Of a stretch of 64,000 nucleotides of DNA, positions 52,136-61,303 are shown piece by piece; within the stretch, counting starts at the first letter, position 1; every line of letters starts with the position of its first letter. The stretch covers positions 51,904 through 115,903 of the forward strand of contig NZ_PENI01000032.1 of NCBI RefSeq assembly GCF_003688995.1. Direction: 5' to 3'. Both the position numbers and the translations under genes were made by a program. Below the pieces are notes generated by a model. It saw only the letters and a program-made list of their open reading frames with translations, was not told where the DNA came from and searched no databases. The DNA is from Streptomyces shenzhenensis (GTDB taxonomy: Bacteria > Actinomycetota > Actinomycetes > Streptomycetales > Streptomycetaceae).

Positions 52136-52400
52136 AAGCGCCCCAATAATGCACACCTCAAAGGGACGCGTGGCTGTATCGACATGCGGCTCCGCCACGC
52201 GGGCGCGACGAGCCACGATGCACCCGCAGCCAACGAGCGACGGACACCCCCACCAGGGGCGCGGGGAACTGCGCGACCAGCCCACAACCACCCGCACCCG
52301 GCGAACAACGGACGCACAACGGCGCATAGCCCAACCGCACGAGCACCCCGCAGGGGGGCGCGGGGAACTGCGCGATCAGCCACGACGCACCCGCAGACAA
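52136..52400 (+). repeat. Three dispersed repeat copies, both forms, with linker
   Basis: 52136-52208: a degenerate hairpin and the long-form middle (CTGTATCGACATGCGGCTC, then CGGGCGCGACGAGCCAC). 52245-52300: short form. 52297-52352: the conserved linker. 52345-52400: short form. The gap 52106-52510 has no gene besides this and the MerR promoter at its right end. Confidence 0.8.
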
Positions 52401-52476
52401 CCACGACGATCCCCAGGACGCTGCCACACTCGAACACCGGCAAGATGCAACCGCCCAAGCCAGGCGCAGCCACTTG

Positions 52477-52494
52477 CTTGGAGTGCACTCGAAG
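52477..52494 (+). promoter_or_regulatory. MerR-type operator
   Basis: CTTGGAGTGCACTCGAAG is a nearly perfect inverted repeat (one mismatch) placed directly before the MerR gene, in the long-spacer position typical of MerR-regulated promoters (TTGCTT upstream, TTAGCGTAG downstream). The start codon lies only about 16 bases after it, so a very short leader or leaderless transcript is probable. Confidence 0.6.
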
Positions 52495-52510
52495 GTCTTA
52501 GCGTAGATGC

Positions 52511-52999
52511 ATGACGGTGATGCAGACCACGCCCGCGGCCACCGAGCAACCCCAGACCCCCGCCGACATCTGCTCCGCCCCACCCCGGCGGCACCCCCGC
52601 CCCGAAGGCCAGGACCACTACACGATCAGCGAGGTCGTCGCCTTCACCGGCCTGACCGCCCACACCCTGCGCTGGTACGAGCGCATCGGCCTGATGTCCC
52701 ACATCGACCGCTCGCACACCGGCCAGCGCCGCTACACCAACCGCGACCTGGACTGGCTGGACCTGGTCACCAAGCTGCGGCTGACCGGCATGCCGGTGGC
52801 GGACATGGTCCGGTACGCGGAGCTGGTCCGCGAGGGCGACCACACCTTCCTGGAACGGCACGAACTGCTGGAGTCCACCCGCCGGGACGTGCTGACCCGG
52901 ATCGCCGAACTCCAGGACACCCTCGCCGTACTGGACCGCAAGATCAGCTACTACGCGGACGCCGGACGCGACTTCGAGCGGGAGCGGGCCGGCCGCTGA
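52511..52999 (+). CDS. MerR-family transcriptional regulator
   Basis: A 162-residue MerR protein. After a 35-residue N-terminal extension comes the helix-turn-helix YTISEVVAFTGLTAHTLRWYERIGLM and the wing DRSHTGQRRYTNRDLDWL, then the typical LRLTGMPVADMVRYAELVREGD and a C-terminal dimerisation coiled coil ending ISYYADAGRDF. No metal Cys pairs. Relatives commonly control a reductase gene; here no such gene is next to it. The ATG could be 52511 or 52520. Confidence 0.9.
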   Translation: MTVMQTTPAATEQPQTPADICSAPPRRHPRPEGQDHYTISEVVAFTGLTAHTLRWYERIGLMSHIDRSHTGQRRYTNRDLDWLDLVTKLRLTGMPVADMVRYAELVREGDHTFLERHELLESTRRDVLTRIAELQDTLAVLDRKISYYADAGRDFERERAGR

Positions 53000-53026
53000 C
53001 CGCGGCTGCCCCTTCGGCCGGGACGG

Positions 53027-53890
53027 CTACAGCTCCGCCAGCAGCTCGGCCTTCTTCACGGCGAACTCCTCGTCCGTGACCAGCCCCGCCCGGTGCAGCT
53101 CCCCGAGGTGCCGGATCCGCTCGGCGATGTCGGCGGGATCGCGGGGGCGCGGCCGTGCTAGCCGCGGTGCCGGCACCGTGGCCACCGGCCCGCGCGCCCG
53201 CACCGCGGCCAGTACGGCCGCGGCGAACGGCAGCGACTCATGGACGGGCCCGTAGCCGAGGCCGAAGACGACGGTCGCCGGGTCCTGGTCGGGCTGGGCG
53301 GTCCGGCCGGCGGCGGGGGAGCGGTGCAGCAGCCGCAGATGCCCCTCTAACACCTCGGGGGAGCGCCACTCGACGCCGCCGAGGTCGGCGACCTGGAAGC
53401 GCTGGTCGCCGGCCTTCCACTTCGCCGTGGAGGCGCCCGTCCAGGACCAGCGGAAGTGCACCGAGGTCCCGTCGAAGGACGCCTTCCCGTCGTACGCCTT
53501 GAAGTGCCGGGGCGCCTCGGGCGCGGCCACCAGGTGGCGCTCGGCCGGGCCGGACTCGGTGAGCCGGGCGCGCAGTTCGTCGGCGTAGTACTCGGCGAGT
53601 ATGGCCCGCTCGGCGGGCAGGACCAGCCGGTAGGGGTCGCTGTGCTCCTTGAGCTGCCCGGCCGCGGCCTCCATCAGCGGATCGGCGCCGGGCCGGGGCT
53701 CCGCGCGCAGCACGACCGTGCCCCGTCGGCCGGGGGAGAGCGTCACTCCTTCGAGTGCGGTCAGCGGGACACGGCGTTCCCCGAGAACCTGGAACAGCTT
53801 GGGTGTTCGAATCCCCCGTTCGTAACGTATGAGCACGGACTCGGACTCGAACTCCCAGGCGGCATGAAATCCGGCCAGTACGTCACCCAT
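53027..53890 (-). CDS. DUF4429 protein with SHOCT-like C-terminus
   Basis: A 287-residue protein with a DUF4429 domain repeat (FESESVLIRYERGIRTPKLFQVLGERRVPLTALEGVTLSP; later a second PH-like part VHFRWSWTGASTAKWKAGDQRF). It ends with the short SHOCT motif ERIRHLGELHRAGLVTDEEFAVKKAELLAEL. These domains are PH-like and may bind lipids or proteins; the role is not known. ATG 53890 (MGDVLAGFHAAWEFES) is used; 53899 is possible. Confidence 0.85.
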   Translation of the reverse strand: MGDVLAGFHAAWEFESESVLIRYERGIRTPKLFQVLGERRVPLTALEGVTLSPGRRGTVVLRAEPRPGADPLMEAAAGQLKEHSDPYRLVLPAERAILAEYYADELRARLTESGPAERHLVAAPEAPRHFKAYDGKASFDGTSVHFRWSWTGASTAKWKAGDQRFQVADLGGVEWRSPEVLEGHLRLLHRSPAAGRTAQPDQDPATVVFGLGYGPVHESLPFAAAVLAAVRARGPVATVPAPRLARPRPRDPADIAERIRHLGELHRAGLVTDEEFAVKKAELLAEL

Positions 53891-53955
53891 GCGGCTCATC
53901 GTATGCGGCACTAGCTCCTCCGTCCCTCCCCGAGCGGACCGCACTTCCTGCAGAT

Positions 53956-55173
53956 CTACGCGCGTTCGACCGCCGGGCTGTCGGTCAGCCCCGCCCGGCA
54001 CCCCGCGTCGTCGCGGGCGCAGGTCACCGAGTGGTACGCGCCTACCCCGATGTCGGCCAGATTGCGCAGGCTGTCCGTGCCCGGCTCGAAATAGCCGCTG
54101 TGCCCCTGGGCGTCGCGCGCCGACAGCACCCGCGCGCCGAACGCGCCGGAGACCGGATCCGCGCCGTGCCCGAGACCGCCGACCTCCAGGTAGGGCACGT
54201 CCTGGATCCAGTCGGTGGCGTCCCGCATCGCCCACACCCGGGCGTCCGTGTCCAGGTGCGCGGCCGTCGCGGCCCGCATGCCGGGGCTCGCGGCCACCGC
54301 CAGGTCGGTCACCCGGCGCGGCATGCCGTGCGCGGCCACCCCGCAGACCACGGAGCCGTAGCTGTGGCAGAACAGCGACACCCGCGCGGCGCCGGGCAGC
54401 GCCCGCAGCAGCGCGTTCAGCCGGACGGCGCCGTCCTCGGCGCGCATCGCGGTGGCCGCGTCGACGCCGAGCCCGTTGGGCGCGGTGTAGTCGGCCCAGG
54501 CGATCACGGCCGTACGGGTCGCGGGGCTCTGCGCGCGCTCCGCCGCGTACAGCGCCTTGGCCATGCCGACCGGCGCCGAGTAGGGGCGGTACGTCTTCTG
54601 GAAGGTCAGCAGGTCGGTGTCGACGCCGGGGACGACGACCGAGATCCGCTCCGCCGTGCGCAGATTGCCGAACACCTCGGCGGCCCGGCCCGAGCCCGCG
54701 GGGTCGAAGGCCAGGATGTGCCGGCCCTTGGTCAGCAGCGCATCGAAGCGGTGCATACGACGGCCCGCCTGCTGTTGGCCGACGGGCGTGAGTCTGCTGT
54801 CGTGCATGCGTTGCTTCTCGACCTCGCGCGCCTGCTCCAGGGCGATGCGGTTGGCGCGGTAGCGCAGCTCGGCCGGGGCGCCGTTCATGTTGCCGACCGC
54901 GAGCGGGTACCGGTGTGCAAGCCGGGTGCGCTCCTGCGCGCTGAGCGCGGCGAAGAACCGGCTGAGCACGGCGGGGGCCGCGGTCGGGTCGGGCAGCCGG
55001 TGGCCGTGCACGCTGCCGTGCTCCCATGCCGTGAGCGAGGCCTGCAGCGCGCTCGACTCCCGGTGGCTGCGCAGGGCGGTCCAGCCGGTGGTCGCGAGCA
55101 TGACGAACACGACGGTCAGCGCGAGCAGCGCGCGCCAGACATTGAGTTGCGGGGAGGTGTCGAAGGAAGTCAC
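53956..55173 (-). CDS. Membrane-anchored alpha/beta hydrolase (DUF1023)
   Basis: A 405-residue protein. One N-terminal transmembrane anchor (VWRALLALTVVFVMLATTGW) is followed by an extracytoplasmic alpha/beta hydrolase domain of the actinobacterial DUF1023 type: ISVVVPGVDTDLLTFQKTY, AVIAWADYTAPNG, and the nucleophile elbow VSLFCHSYGSVVCG (Ser). The later Asp and His occur in DWIQDVPYLE and GHSGYFEPG. The substrate is unknown; lipid or cell-wall esters are possible. Single gene. Confidence 0.88.
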   Translation of the reverse strand: MTSFDTSPQLNVWRALLALTVVFVMLATTGWTALRSHRESSALQASLTAWEHGSVHGHRLPDPTAAPAVLSRFFAALSAQERTRLAHRYPLAVGNMNGAPAELRYRANRIALEQAREVEKQRMHDSRLTPVGQQQAGRRMHRFDALLTKGRHILAFDPAGSGRAAEVFGNLRTAERISVVVPGVDTDLLTFQKTYRPYSAPVGMAKALYAAERAQSPATRTAVIAWADYTAPNGLGVDAATAMRAEDGAVRLNALLRALPGAARVSLFCHSYGSVVCGVAAHGMPRRVTDLAVAASPGMRAATAAHLDTDARVWAMRDATDWIQDVPYLEVGGLGHGADPVSGAFGARVLSARDAQGHSGYFEPGTDSLRNLADIGVGAYHSVTCARDDAGCRAGLTDSPAVERA

Positions 55174-55252
55174 TGGGAGGACACACTAGGAGAACGAGAC
55201 GGTCTCGCGGTAACCGAGTGACGGGTATCACGTTTCGGCTGACGCGGCCGTC

Positions 55253-55879
55253 TCAGTCCCGTCGCCAGCTGCCGATCAGCTCGGGTCCCACCAGGTCCAG
55301 ATACGTCCTGGTGAGGTCGCGTATCGCCGCGACGCTGAGGTCGCCGTCGGAGGACCAGGCGCGCCCGGTGACCCTTATCACCGCGCCGAACACGGCCACC
55401 AGGAGGCGCGGGCGCGGGTCCGTCTCGACGTCCACCCCCTCGCGCTCGGCGAGCAGGCGCGCGAGCGCCTCCTCCGCCTCCACGGAGCGGCGCAGATGGG
55501 CGGCGAGCAGCGTGGGCGTCGACTCGATCACCCGGAACATGCGCAGGTACATCTCCACCGGGACGACGGAGGCGATGGCCTCGTTCACGGTCCCCCAGCC
55601 CTCCAGCACGGCCTGGCGCAGCGCCTCCAGCGGGGGCTCGCACGGCGGGCGCTCGCGCACCGCGCGGATGAAGTGGGCCTCGGCGATCACCTGGACGGCG
55701 AAGGCCGCTTCCTCCTTTCCGGCGAAATACCGGAAGAATGTACGCTGCGACACCTCGACGGCGTCGGCGATCTCGTCGACGGTCGTCTGCTCGTATCCCT
55801 GGCTGGTGAACAGGTCGAGGGCGGCGTGCAGCAGTGCGTCCCGGGTGCGGCGCTTCTTGCGTTCGCGCAGCGACTCCAC
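55253..55879 (-). CDS. TetR-family repressor
   Basis: A 208-residue TetR protein: HTH at residues 10-55 (KKRRTRDALLHAALDLFTSQGYEQTTVDEIADAVEVSQRTFFRYFAGKEEA) and a helical ligand domain. It is divergent from the MFS exporter gene at 56002 with 122 bases between them, the classic layout for a drug-efflux repressor. Confidence 0.93.
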   Translation of the reverse strand: MESLRERKKRRTRDALLHAALDLFTSQGYEQTTVDEIADAVEVSQRTFFRYFAGKEEAAFAVQVIAEAHFIRAVRERPPCEPPLEALRQAVLEGWGTVNEAIASVVPVEMYLRMFRVIESTPTLLAAHLRRSVEAEEALARLLAEREGVDVETDPRPRLLVAVFGAVIRVTGRAWSSDGDLSVAAIRDLTRTYLDLVGPELIGSWRRD

Positions 55880-55960
55880 GGGCCTCCTCCACCTCTCCAG
55901 CGAACCGTTCTCCCAGTTCAGGCTATATGTGAGTGACGTGATAGTTACCGACTTGTGAAT

Positions 55961-55994
55961 TGGTTTGTCAATTGTCAGACGCTGTCATTAGCCT
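55961..55994. promoter_or_regulatory. Promoter/operator region of the MFS gene
   Basis: Short repeats TTTGTCA, ATTGTCA and CTGTCA stand in a row just before the MFS start. TTGTCA (55965-55970) with TAGCCT (55989-55994) 18 bases on could be a sigma-70 type promoter. The AT-rich patch is a likely TetR binding place. Confidence 0.35.
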
Positions 55995-56001
55995 CGGCGG
56001 T

Positions 56002-57630
56002 ATGACTAGTCAGACCACCATCGACGCGGCGGGGTCGGGGGACAAGGCGGACCGGGTTCCGTCCGACCCGTCGGTCCAGGCCCCGGCCACGGGCCTGCGC
56101 GGCCATCCGTGGTTCACGCTCATCACCGTCGCCGTAGGGGTCATGATGGTGGCCCTCGACGGCACCATCGTGGCCATCGCCAACCCGGCGATCCAGAGGG
56201 ACCTCGGCGCGACCTTCGCCCAGGTCCAGTGGATCACCAATGGCTACTTCCTCGCACTCGCGGTCTCCCTGATCACCGCGGGCAAGCTCGGTGACCGCTT
56301 CGGCCACCGGCAGACCTTCCTGATCGGCGTCATCGGCTTCGCCGCCGCCTCGGGCGCCATCGGCCTGTCCGACAGCATCGGACTCGTCGTCACCTTCCGC
56401 GTCTTCCAGGGCCTGTTCGGCGCGCTGCTGATGCCGGCCGCGCTCGGCCTGCTGCGGGCCACCTTCCCGGCCGAGAAGCTCAACATGGCGATCGGCATCT
56501 GGGGCATGGTCATCGGTGCCTCCACCGCGGGCGGCCCGATCCTCGGCGGCGTCCTGGTCGAGCACGTCAACTGGCAGTCGGTGTTCTTCATCAACGTGCC
56601 GGTCGGTGTCCTCGCGCTGGTCCTCGGCGTGCTGATCCTCAGGGACCACCGTGCCGACAATGCCCCGCGCTCCTTCGACATCCCCGGCATCGTCCTGCTG
56701 TCCGTGGCGATGTTCTGCCTCGTCTGGGCGCTCATCAAGGCGCCGGAGTGGGGCTGGGGCGCCGGCCGGACGTGGACGTTCCTCGCCGGGTCGGTCCTGC
56801 TCTTCGTGCTCTTCTCCTTCTGGGAGACGAAGGTGAAGGAGCCGCTGATCCCGCTCGGCCTGTTCCGCTCCATCCCGCTGTCGGCCGGTGTGGTGCTGAT
56901 GGTCCTCATGGCCATCGCCTTCATGGGCGGCCTGTTCTTCGTCACGTTCTATCTGCAGAACGTGCACGGCATGAGCCCGATCGACGCCGGGCTGCACCTG
57001 CTTCCGCTCACCGGCATGATGATCGTCGGCTCCCCGCTCGCCGGTGCGATGATCACCAAGCTGGGCCCGCGGGTCCCGCTCGCGGGCGGTATGGCCGCCA
57101 CCGCGATCGCGATGTACGGCATGTCGACGCTGGACACCGACAGCGGCAGCGGTGTCATGTCGCTCTGGTTCGCCCTGCTGGGCTTCGGTCTCGCGCCCGT
57201 CATGGTCGGCGCCACCGAGGTCATCGTCGGCAACGCCCCGATGGAGCTGTCCGGTGTGGCCGGCGGTCTCCAGCAGGCCGCCATGCAGATCGGCGGCAGC
57301 CTCGGTACGGCGGTGCTGGGTGCCGTGATGGCGTCCAAGGTGGACAGCGACCTGGCGGGCAACTGGACGGACGCGGGGCTGCCGAAGCTCACGTCCGAGC
57401 AGCTCGCCCAGGCGTCCGAGGCGGTGCAGGTGGGCGTCGCCCCGGTACCCGAGGGCACGCCCGGGGCCATCGCCGGGAAGATCACCGCCGTCGCCCACGA
57501 CACGTTCATCTCCGGCATGAGCCTGGCCTGCTTCGTGGCCGCCGGCGTGGCAATCGTCGCAGTCCTGGTGGCAATGCTGACCAAGCAAGGCGAAAACACA
57601 GAGGCAGGCGCAGGCATGGGTCACATCTGA
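56002..57630 (+). CDS. MFS drug exporter, DHA2 (EmrB/QacA) type
   Basis: A 542-residue 14-helix transporter. Motif C-like VMMVALDGTIVAIANPAIQRDLGA is in helix 1, motif A GKLGDRFGHRQTFLIG follows helix 2, RVFQGLFGALLMPAALGLLRATFP and GGPILGGVLVEHVNWQSVFFINVPVG are typical of the family, and the last helices follow near residue 515. It exports drugs or metabolites using the proton gradient. The ATG 56002 is used rather than 55960. It ends in a very strong hairpin at 57659. Confidence 0.93.
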   Translation: MTSQTTIDAAGSGDKADRVPSDPSVQAPATGLRGHPWFTLITVAVGVMMVALDGTIVAIANPAIQRDLGATFAQVQWITNGYFLALAVSLITAGKLGDRFGHRQTFLIGVIGFAAASGAIGLSDSIGLVVTFRVFQGLFGALLMPAALGLLRATFPAEKLNMAIGIWGMVIGASTAGGPILGGVLVEHVNWQSVFFINVPVGVLALVLGVLILRDHRADNAPRSFDIPGIVLLSVAMFCLVWALIKAPEWGWGAGRTWTFLAGSVLLFVLFSFWETKVKEPLIPLGLFRSIPLSAGVVLMVLMAIAFMGGLFFVTFYLQNVHGMSPIDAGLHLLPLTGMMIVGSPLAGAMITKLGPRVPLAGGMAATAIAMYGMSTLDTDSGSGVMSLWFALLGFGLAPVMVGATEVIVGNAPMELSGVAGGLQQAAMQIGGSLGTAVLGAVMASKVDSDLAGNWTDAGLPKLTSEQLAQASEAVQVGVAPVPEGTPGAIAGKITAVAHDTFISGMSLACFVAAGVAIVAVLVAMLTKQGENTEAGAGMGHI

Positions 57631-57655
57631 GGAGCTCGCCTATCAGGGTGACTCC

Positions 57656-58120
57656 CCGAGTTCCCCGCGCCCCAAAGGGGCGCGGGGAACTGCGCGATCA
57701 GCCACGACGCCGCCGCACCCGAACGACGACCTCTCCGGGCTAAGCCCCCTATACCCGTCACCCGCCGAGGCACAGGCGCCCCAAAAGGGGCGCGGGGCTG
57801 TTTCGATATGCGGCTCCGCCGCGTGGGCGCGACAAGCCACAACGCCGCCGCACCCGAACGACGGCCTCTCCCGCGCTTAGCCCCCTACACCCGTCACCCG
57901 CCGAGGCACAGGCGCCCCGAAAGGGGCGCGGGGCTGTTTCGATATGCGGCTCCGCCGCGTGGGCGCGATCAGCCACGACGCCGCCGCAGTCGCTGGACGG
58001 CGTACGGGGGCGCCCCGGGATTGCGCGACGAGCCACGATGCCGCCGCACCCGAACAACGGCCTCTCCCGGGCTCCGCCGTGTGGGCGCGATCAGCCACAA
58101 CGCCGCCGCACCCGAACGAC
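57656..58120 (+). repeat. Tandem array of long-form dispersed repeats
   Basis: Five copies or parts. A unit of about 135 bases is repeated twice (hairpins near 57776 and 57911): hairpin, GGGGCTGTTTCGATATGCGG, CTCCGCCGCGTGGGCGCGA, CAAGCCACAACGCCGCCGCA, CCCGAACGACG, and a spacer with CACCCGCCGAGGCACAGG. The later copies lose parts. It fills the 501-base gap before the end of aceE, and no gene is seen in it. Confidence 0.8.
57659..57691 (+). terminator. Perfect hairpin formed by a dispersed repeat
   Basis: AGTTCCCCGCGCCCC and GGGGCGCGGGGAACT form a perfect 15-bp stem around AAA, 28 bases after the MFS stop. It arises because a mirror copy of the repeat core precedes the normal one. Probably a strong transcription stop. 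Confidence 0.75.
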
Positions 58121-58131
58121 GAACCCCGCTG

Positions 58132-60846
58132 TTAAGCCGGCGGAGCCAACTGGTATCGGTCGATAGCCTGCTTCAGCGCCGAGCGGTCGACCTTGCCCTC
58201 CCGCGCCAACTCGGTCAGCACCGCCACCACGATCGACTGCGCGTCGATGTGGAAGAAGCGCCGCGCCGCCCCCCGGGTGTCGGCGAAGCCGAAGCCGTCC
58301 GCGCCGAGGGACTGATACGTCCCGGGCACCCACCGCGCAATCTGATCCGGCACCGACCGCATCCAGTCGGACACGGCCACGAACGGCCCCTCGGCCCCGC
58401 CCAGCTTCCGCGTGACATACGGCGTGCGCTGCTCCTCCTCCGGGTGCAGCAGGTTGTACTGCTCGCACGCCACGGCCTCCCGCCGCAGCTCGTTCCAGGA
58501 GGTCGCCGACCAGACGTCCGCCCGGACGTTCCACTCCTCGCCGAGGATCCGCTGCGCCTCCAGCGCCCACGGCACCGCGACCCCGGACGCCATGATCTGC
58601 GCCGGAACGGAGCCCGAGGCGCCCGCGCCGATCCGGTGGATGCCCTTGAGGATGCCCTCGACGTCCACGTCCGCCGGCTCGGCCGGGTGCTGGATGGGCT
58701 CGTTGTAGACGGTGAGGTAGTAGAAGACGTCCTCGCCGTGCGGGTGCTCGGCGTCACCGCCGTACATGCGGCGCAGCCCCTCCTGCACGATGTACGCGAT
58801 CTCGTACCCGTACGCCGGGTCGTAGGCCACGCACGCCGGATTGGTCGAGGCGAGCAGCTGGGAGTGGCCGTCCGCGTGCTGCAGCCCCTCGCCGGTCAGG
58901 GTCGTACGCCCGGCGGTCGCACCCAGGACGAAACCGCGCGCCAGCTGGTCGGCCATCTGCCAGAACTGGTCACCGGTGCGCTGGAAACCGAACATTGAGT
59001 AGAAGACGTAGACGGGGATCAGCGGCTCGCCATGGGTCGCGTACGCCGAGCCCGCCGCGATCAGCGATGCCGTGCAGCCCGCCTCCGAGATGCCGTCGTG
59101 CAGCATCTGGCCGGTCGGCGACTCCTTGTAGGCCAGGAGCAGATCCCGGTCAACCGACTCGTACTGCTGGCCGAGCGGATTGTAGATCTTCGCACTCGGG
59201 AAGAAGGAGTCCATGCCGAACGTGCGGTACTCGTCCGGCGCGATCAGCACGAACCGCCGGCCGATCTCCTTGTCCCGCATGAGGTCCTTCAGCAGTCGTA
59301 CGAACGCCATGGTCGTGGCGATGGACTGCTGACCGGTGCCCTTCTTCACGGTCGCGTACGCCGTGTCGCCCGGCAGCGCGAGCGGCTTCGAGCGCACGAC
59401 CCGGGTCGGGACGTAGCCGCCGAGCCCCTTGCGCCGGTCGTGCATGTACTGCATCTCCTCCGTGTCCCGGCCCGGGTGGTAGTACGGCGGCAGGCCGGAC
59501 TCCAGCTCCCGGTCGGAGATCGGCAGGTGCAGCCGGTCGCGGAAGTGCTTGAGGTCGTCGACCGTCAGCTTCTTCATCTGGTGGGTGGCGTTGCGGCCCT
59601 CGAAGTTCGGGCCCAGCGTCCAGCCCTTGATCGTCTTGGCCAGGATCACCGTGGGCTGGCCCTTGTGCGCCTTGGCCGCGGAGAACGCCGCGAAGATCTT
59701 CCGGTGGTCGTGACCGCCGCGGCCCAGGTGCAGGATCTGGTCGTCGGTCAGGTGCTCGACCATCGCGCGCAGCCGGTGGTCGTCGCCGAAGAAGTGCCGG
59801 CGGATGTACGCGCCGGACTCGGTCGCGTACGTCTGGAACTGACCGTCCGGGGTGATGTTCATCTTGTTGACCAGCACGCCGTCGCGGTCCTGGGCGAGCA
59901 GCGGGTCCCAGGTGCGGTCCCAGACCAGCTTGATCACGTTCCAGCCGGCGCCCCGGAAGACCGACTCCAGCTCCTGGATGATCTTGCCGTTGCCGCGCAC
60001 CGGGCCGTCCAGCCGCTGGAGGTTGCAGTTGACGACGAAGGTGAGGTTGTCCAGGCCCTCGCGCGCGGCGATGGACAGCTGGCCGAGCGACTCCGGCTCG
60101 TCCATCTCGCCGTCGCCGAGGAACGCCCACACGTGCGATCCGGAGGTGTCGGCGATGTCGCGCGCCTCCATGTAGCGGTTCATCCGGGCCTGGAAGATCG
60201 CGGCGAGCGGGCCGAGACCCATGGAGACCGTCGGGAACTCCCAGAAGTCCGGCATGGAGCGCGGGTGCGGGTAGCTGGAGAGCCCGTCGGGGTACCGCGA
60301 CTTCTCCTGGCGGAAGCCGTCGAGCTGGCCCTCGGTGAGCCGGTCGAGCAGGTACGCGCGCGCGTAGATGCCGGGGGAGGCGTGGCCCTGGAAGAAGACC
60401 TGGTCGCCGCCGCGGCCGTCGTCCTTGCCGCGGAAGAAGTGGTTGAAGCCGACGTCGTACAGCGAGGCGGAGGAGGCGAAGGTGGCGATGTGGCCGCCGA
60501 CGCCGATGCCGGGGCGCTGCGCGCGGGAGACCATCACGGCCGCGTTCCAGCGGGTCGCGTTGAGGATCTTGCGCTCGATCTCCTCGTTGCCCGGGAAGAA
60601 CGGCTCGTCCTTGGTCGCGATGGTGTTGACGTAGTCCGTGCTGCGCATCTCGGGCACGGCCACCCGCTTTTCGCGGGCTCGCTCGATCAGCCGGAGCATG
60701 AGGTAGCGCGCCCGCTCCCGGCCGCGCTCGTCGACGGCGGCGTCGAGGGAGTCGAGCCACTCCTGGGTTTCCTCGGGATCGAAGTCAGGAACCTGACTCG
60801 GAAGGCCGCCAATGATGATCGGGTTGCGATCGGATCCGGAAGCCAC
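58132..60846 (-). CDS. aceE: Pyruvate dehydrogenase E1 component, homodimeric
   Basis: A 904-residue thiamine-diphosphate enzyme of the AceE type that decarboxylates pyruvate and acetylates the lipoyl group of E2. The ThDP motif HVWAFLGDGEMDEPESLG, then NLTFVVNCNLQRLDGPVRGNGKIIQELE, is near residues 230-275; GHASPGIYARAYLLDRLTE near residue 165 is also typical. GTG 60846, seven bases after AAGGAA, gives the usual length near 900. The E2 and E3 genes are not adjacent. It reads away from DUF3052 and shares a 457-base promoter region with it. Confidence 0.96.
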   Translation of the reverse strand: MASGSDRNPIIIGGLPSQVPDFDPEETQEWLDSLDAAVDERGRERARYLMLRLIERAREKRVAVPEMRSTDYVNTIATKDEPFFPGNEEIERKILNATRWNAAVMVSRAQRPGIGVGGHIATFASSASLYDVGFNHFFRGKDDGRGGDQVFFQGHASPGIYARAYLLDRLTEGQLDGFRQEKSRYPDGLSSYPHPRSMPDFWEFPTVSMGLGPLAAIFQARMNRYMEARDIADTSGSHVWAFLGDGEMDEPESLGQLSIAAREGLDNLTFVVNCNLQRLDGPVRGNGKIIQELESVFRGAGWNVIKLVWDRTWDPLLAQDRDGVLVNKMNITPDGQFQTYATESGAYIRRHFFGDDHRLRAMVEHLTDDQILHLGRGGHDHRKIFAAFSAAKAHKGQPTVILAKTIKGWTLGPNFEGRNATHQMKKLTVDDLKHFRDRLHLPISDRELESGLPPYYHPGRDTEEMQYMHDRRKGLGGYVPTRVVRSKPLALPGDTAYATVKKGTGQQSIATTMAFVRLLKDLMRDKEIGRRFVLIAPDEYRTFGMDSFFPSAKIYNPLGQQYESVDRDLLLAYKESPTGQMLHDGISEAGCTASLIAAGSAYATHGEPLIPVYVFYSMFGFQRTGDQFWQMADQLARGFVLGATAGRTTLTGEGLQHADGHSQLLASTNPACVAYDPAYGYEIAYIVQEGLRRMYGGDAEHPHGEDVFYYLTVYNEPIQHPAEPADVDVEGILKGIHRIGAGASGSVPAQIMASGVAVPWALEAQRILGEEWNVRADVWSATSWNELRREAVACEQYNLLHPEEEQRTPYVTRKLGGAEGPFVAVSDWMRSVPDQIARWVPGTYQSLGADGFGFADTRGAARRFFHIDAQSIVVAVLTELAREGKVDRSALKQAIDRYQLAPPA

Positions 60847-61303
60847 GCTGTTCCTTACCTGTCGGAGGGCCGCTTTGTCTGCTGTCCCTACACCTTGTCC
60901 CCACACCGTTCCCCATCGTGTACCTCGGCACGGCGTACGTCATCTCTACCGCGAGGTAATGAGGCGTCCGTCCGGCCCTCCCGCCTCGCACTTTGGGCGG
61001 TCCGGTCGAAACGTAACGATACGCCCAAGGTGCACCGCGTGCGGCAAAGTTGTTCGATGGACGTAAACCCGTACACGCGGATGATTCCGAACGGGGCAAA
61101 CCGGGCAGGAGGGTGTGGTGTGTGGTCGGGAGTCGCGCGATACGGTGCCAGGAGTTGCGACGACACGGCCGGGATCGTCACCGTTTCGGCGGTCTGAACG
61201 GCCGGGTACTTGCGCGATCCGCCCCGCCCGTGTGGACTACGGCCAATGCTTCGCGCACGCGCGTGGCTGAGTCATTCACCGAAACATGATCAGGAGGCAA
61301 CCC
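60847..61303. other. Divergent promoter region of aceE and DUF3052
   Basis: 457 bases with no supported gene. It must hold the promoters of aceE (minus) and the DUF3052 gene (plus). I see no clear operator, riboswitch or RNA structure. Confidence 0.5.
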
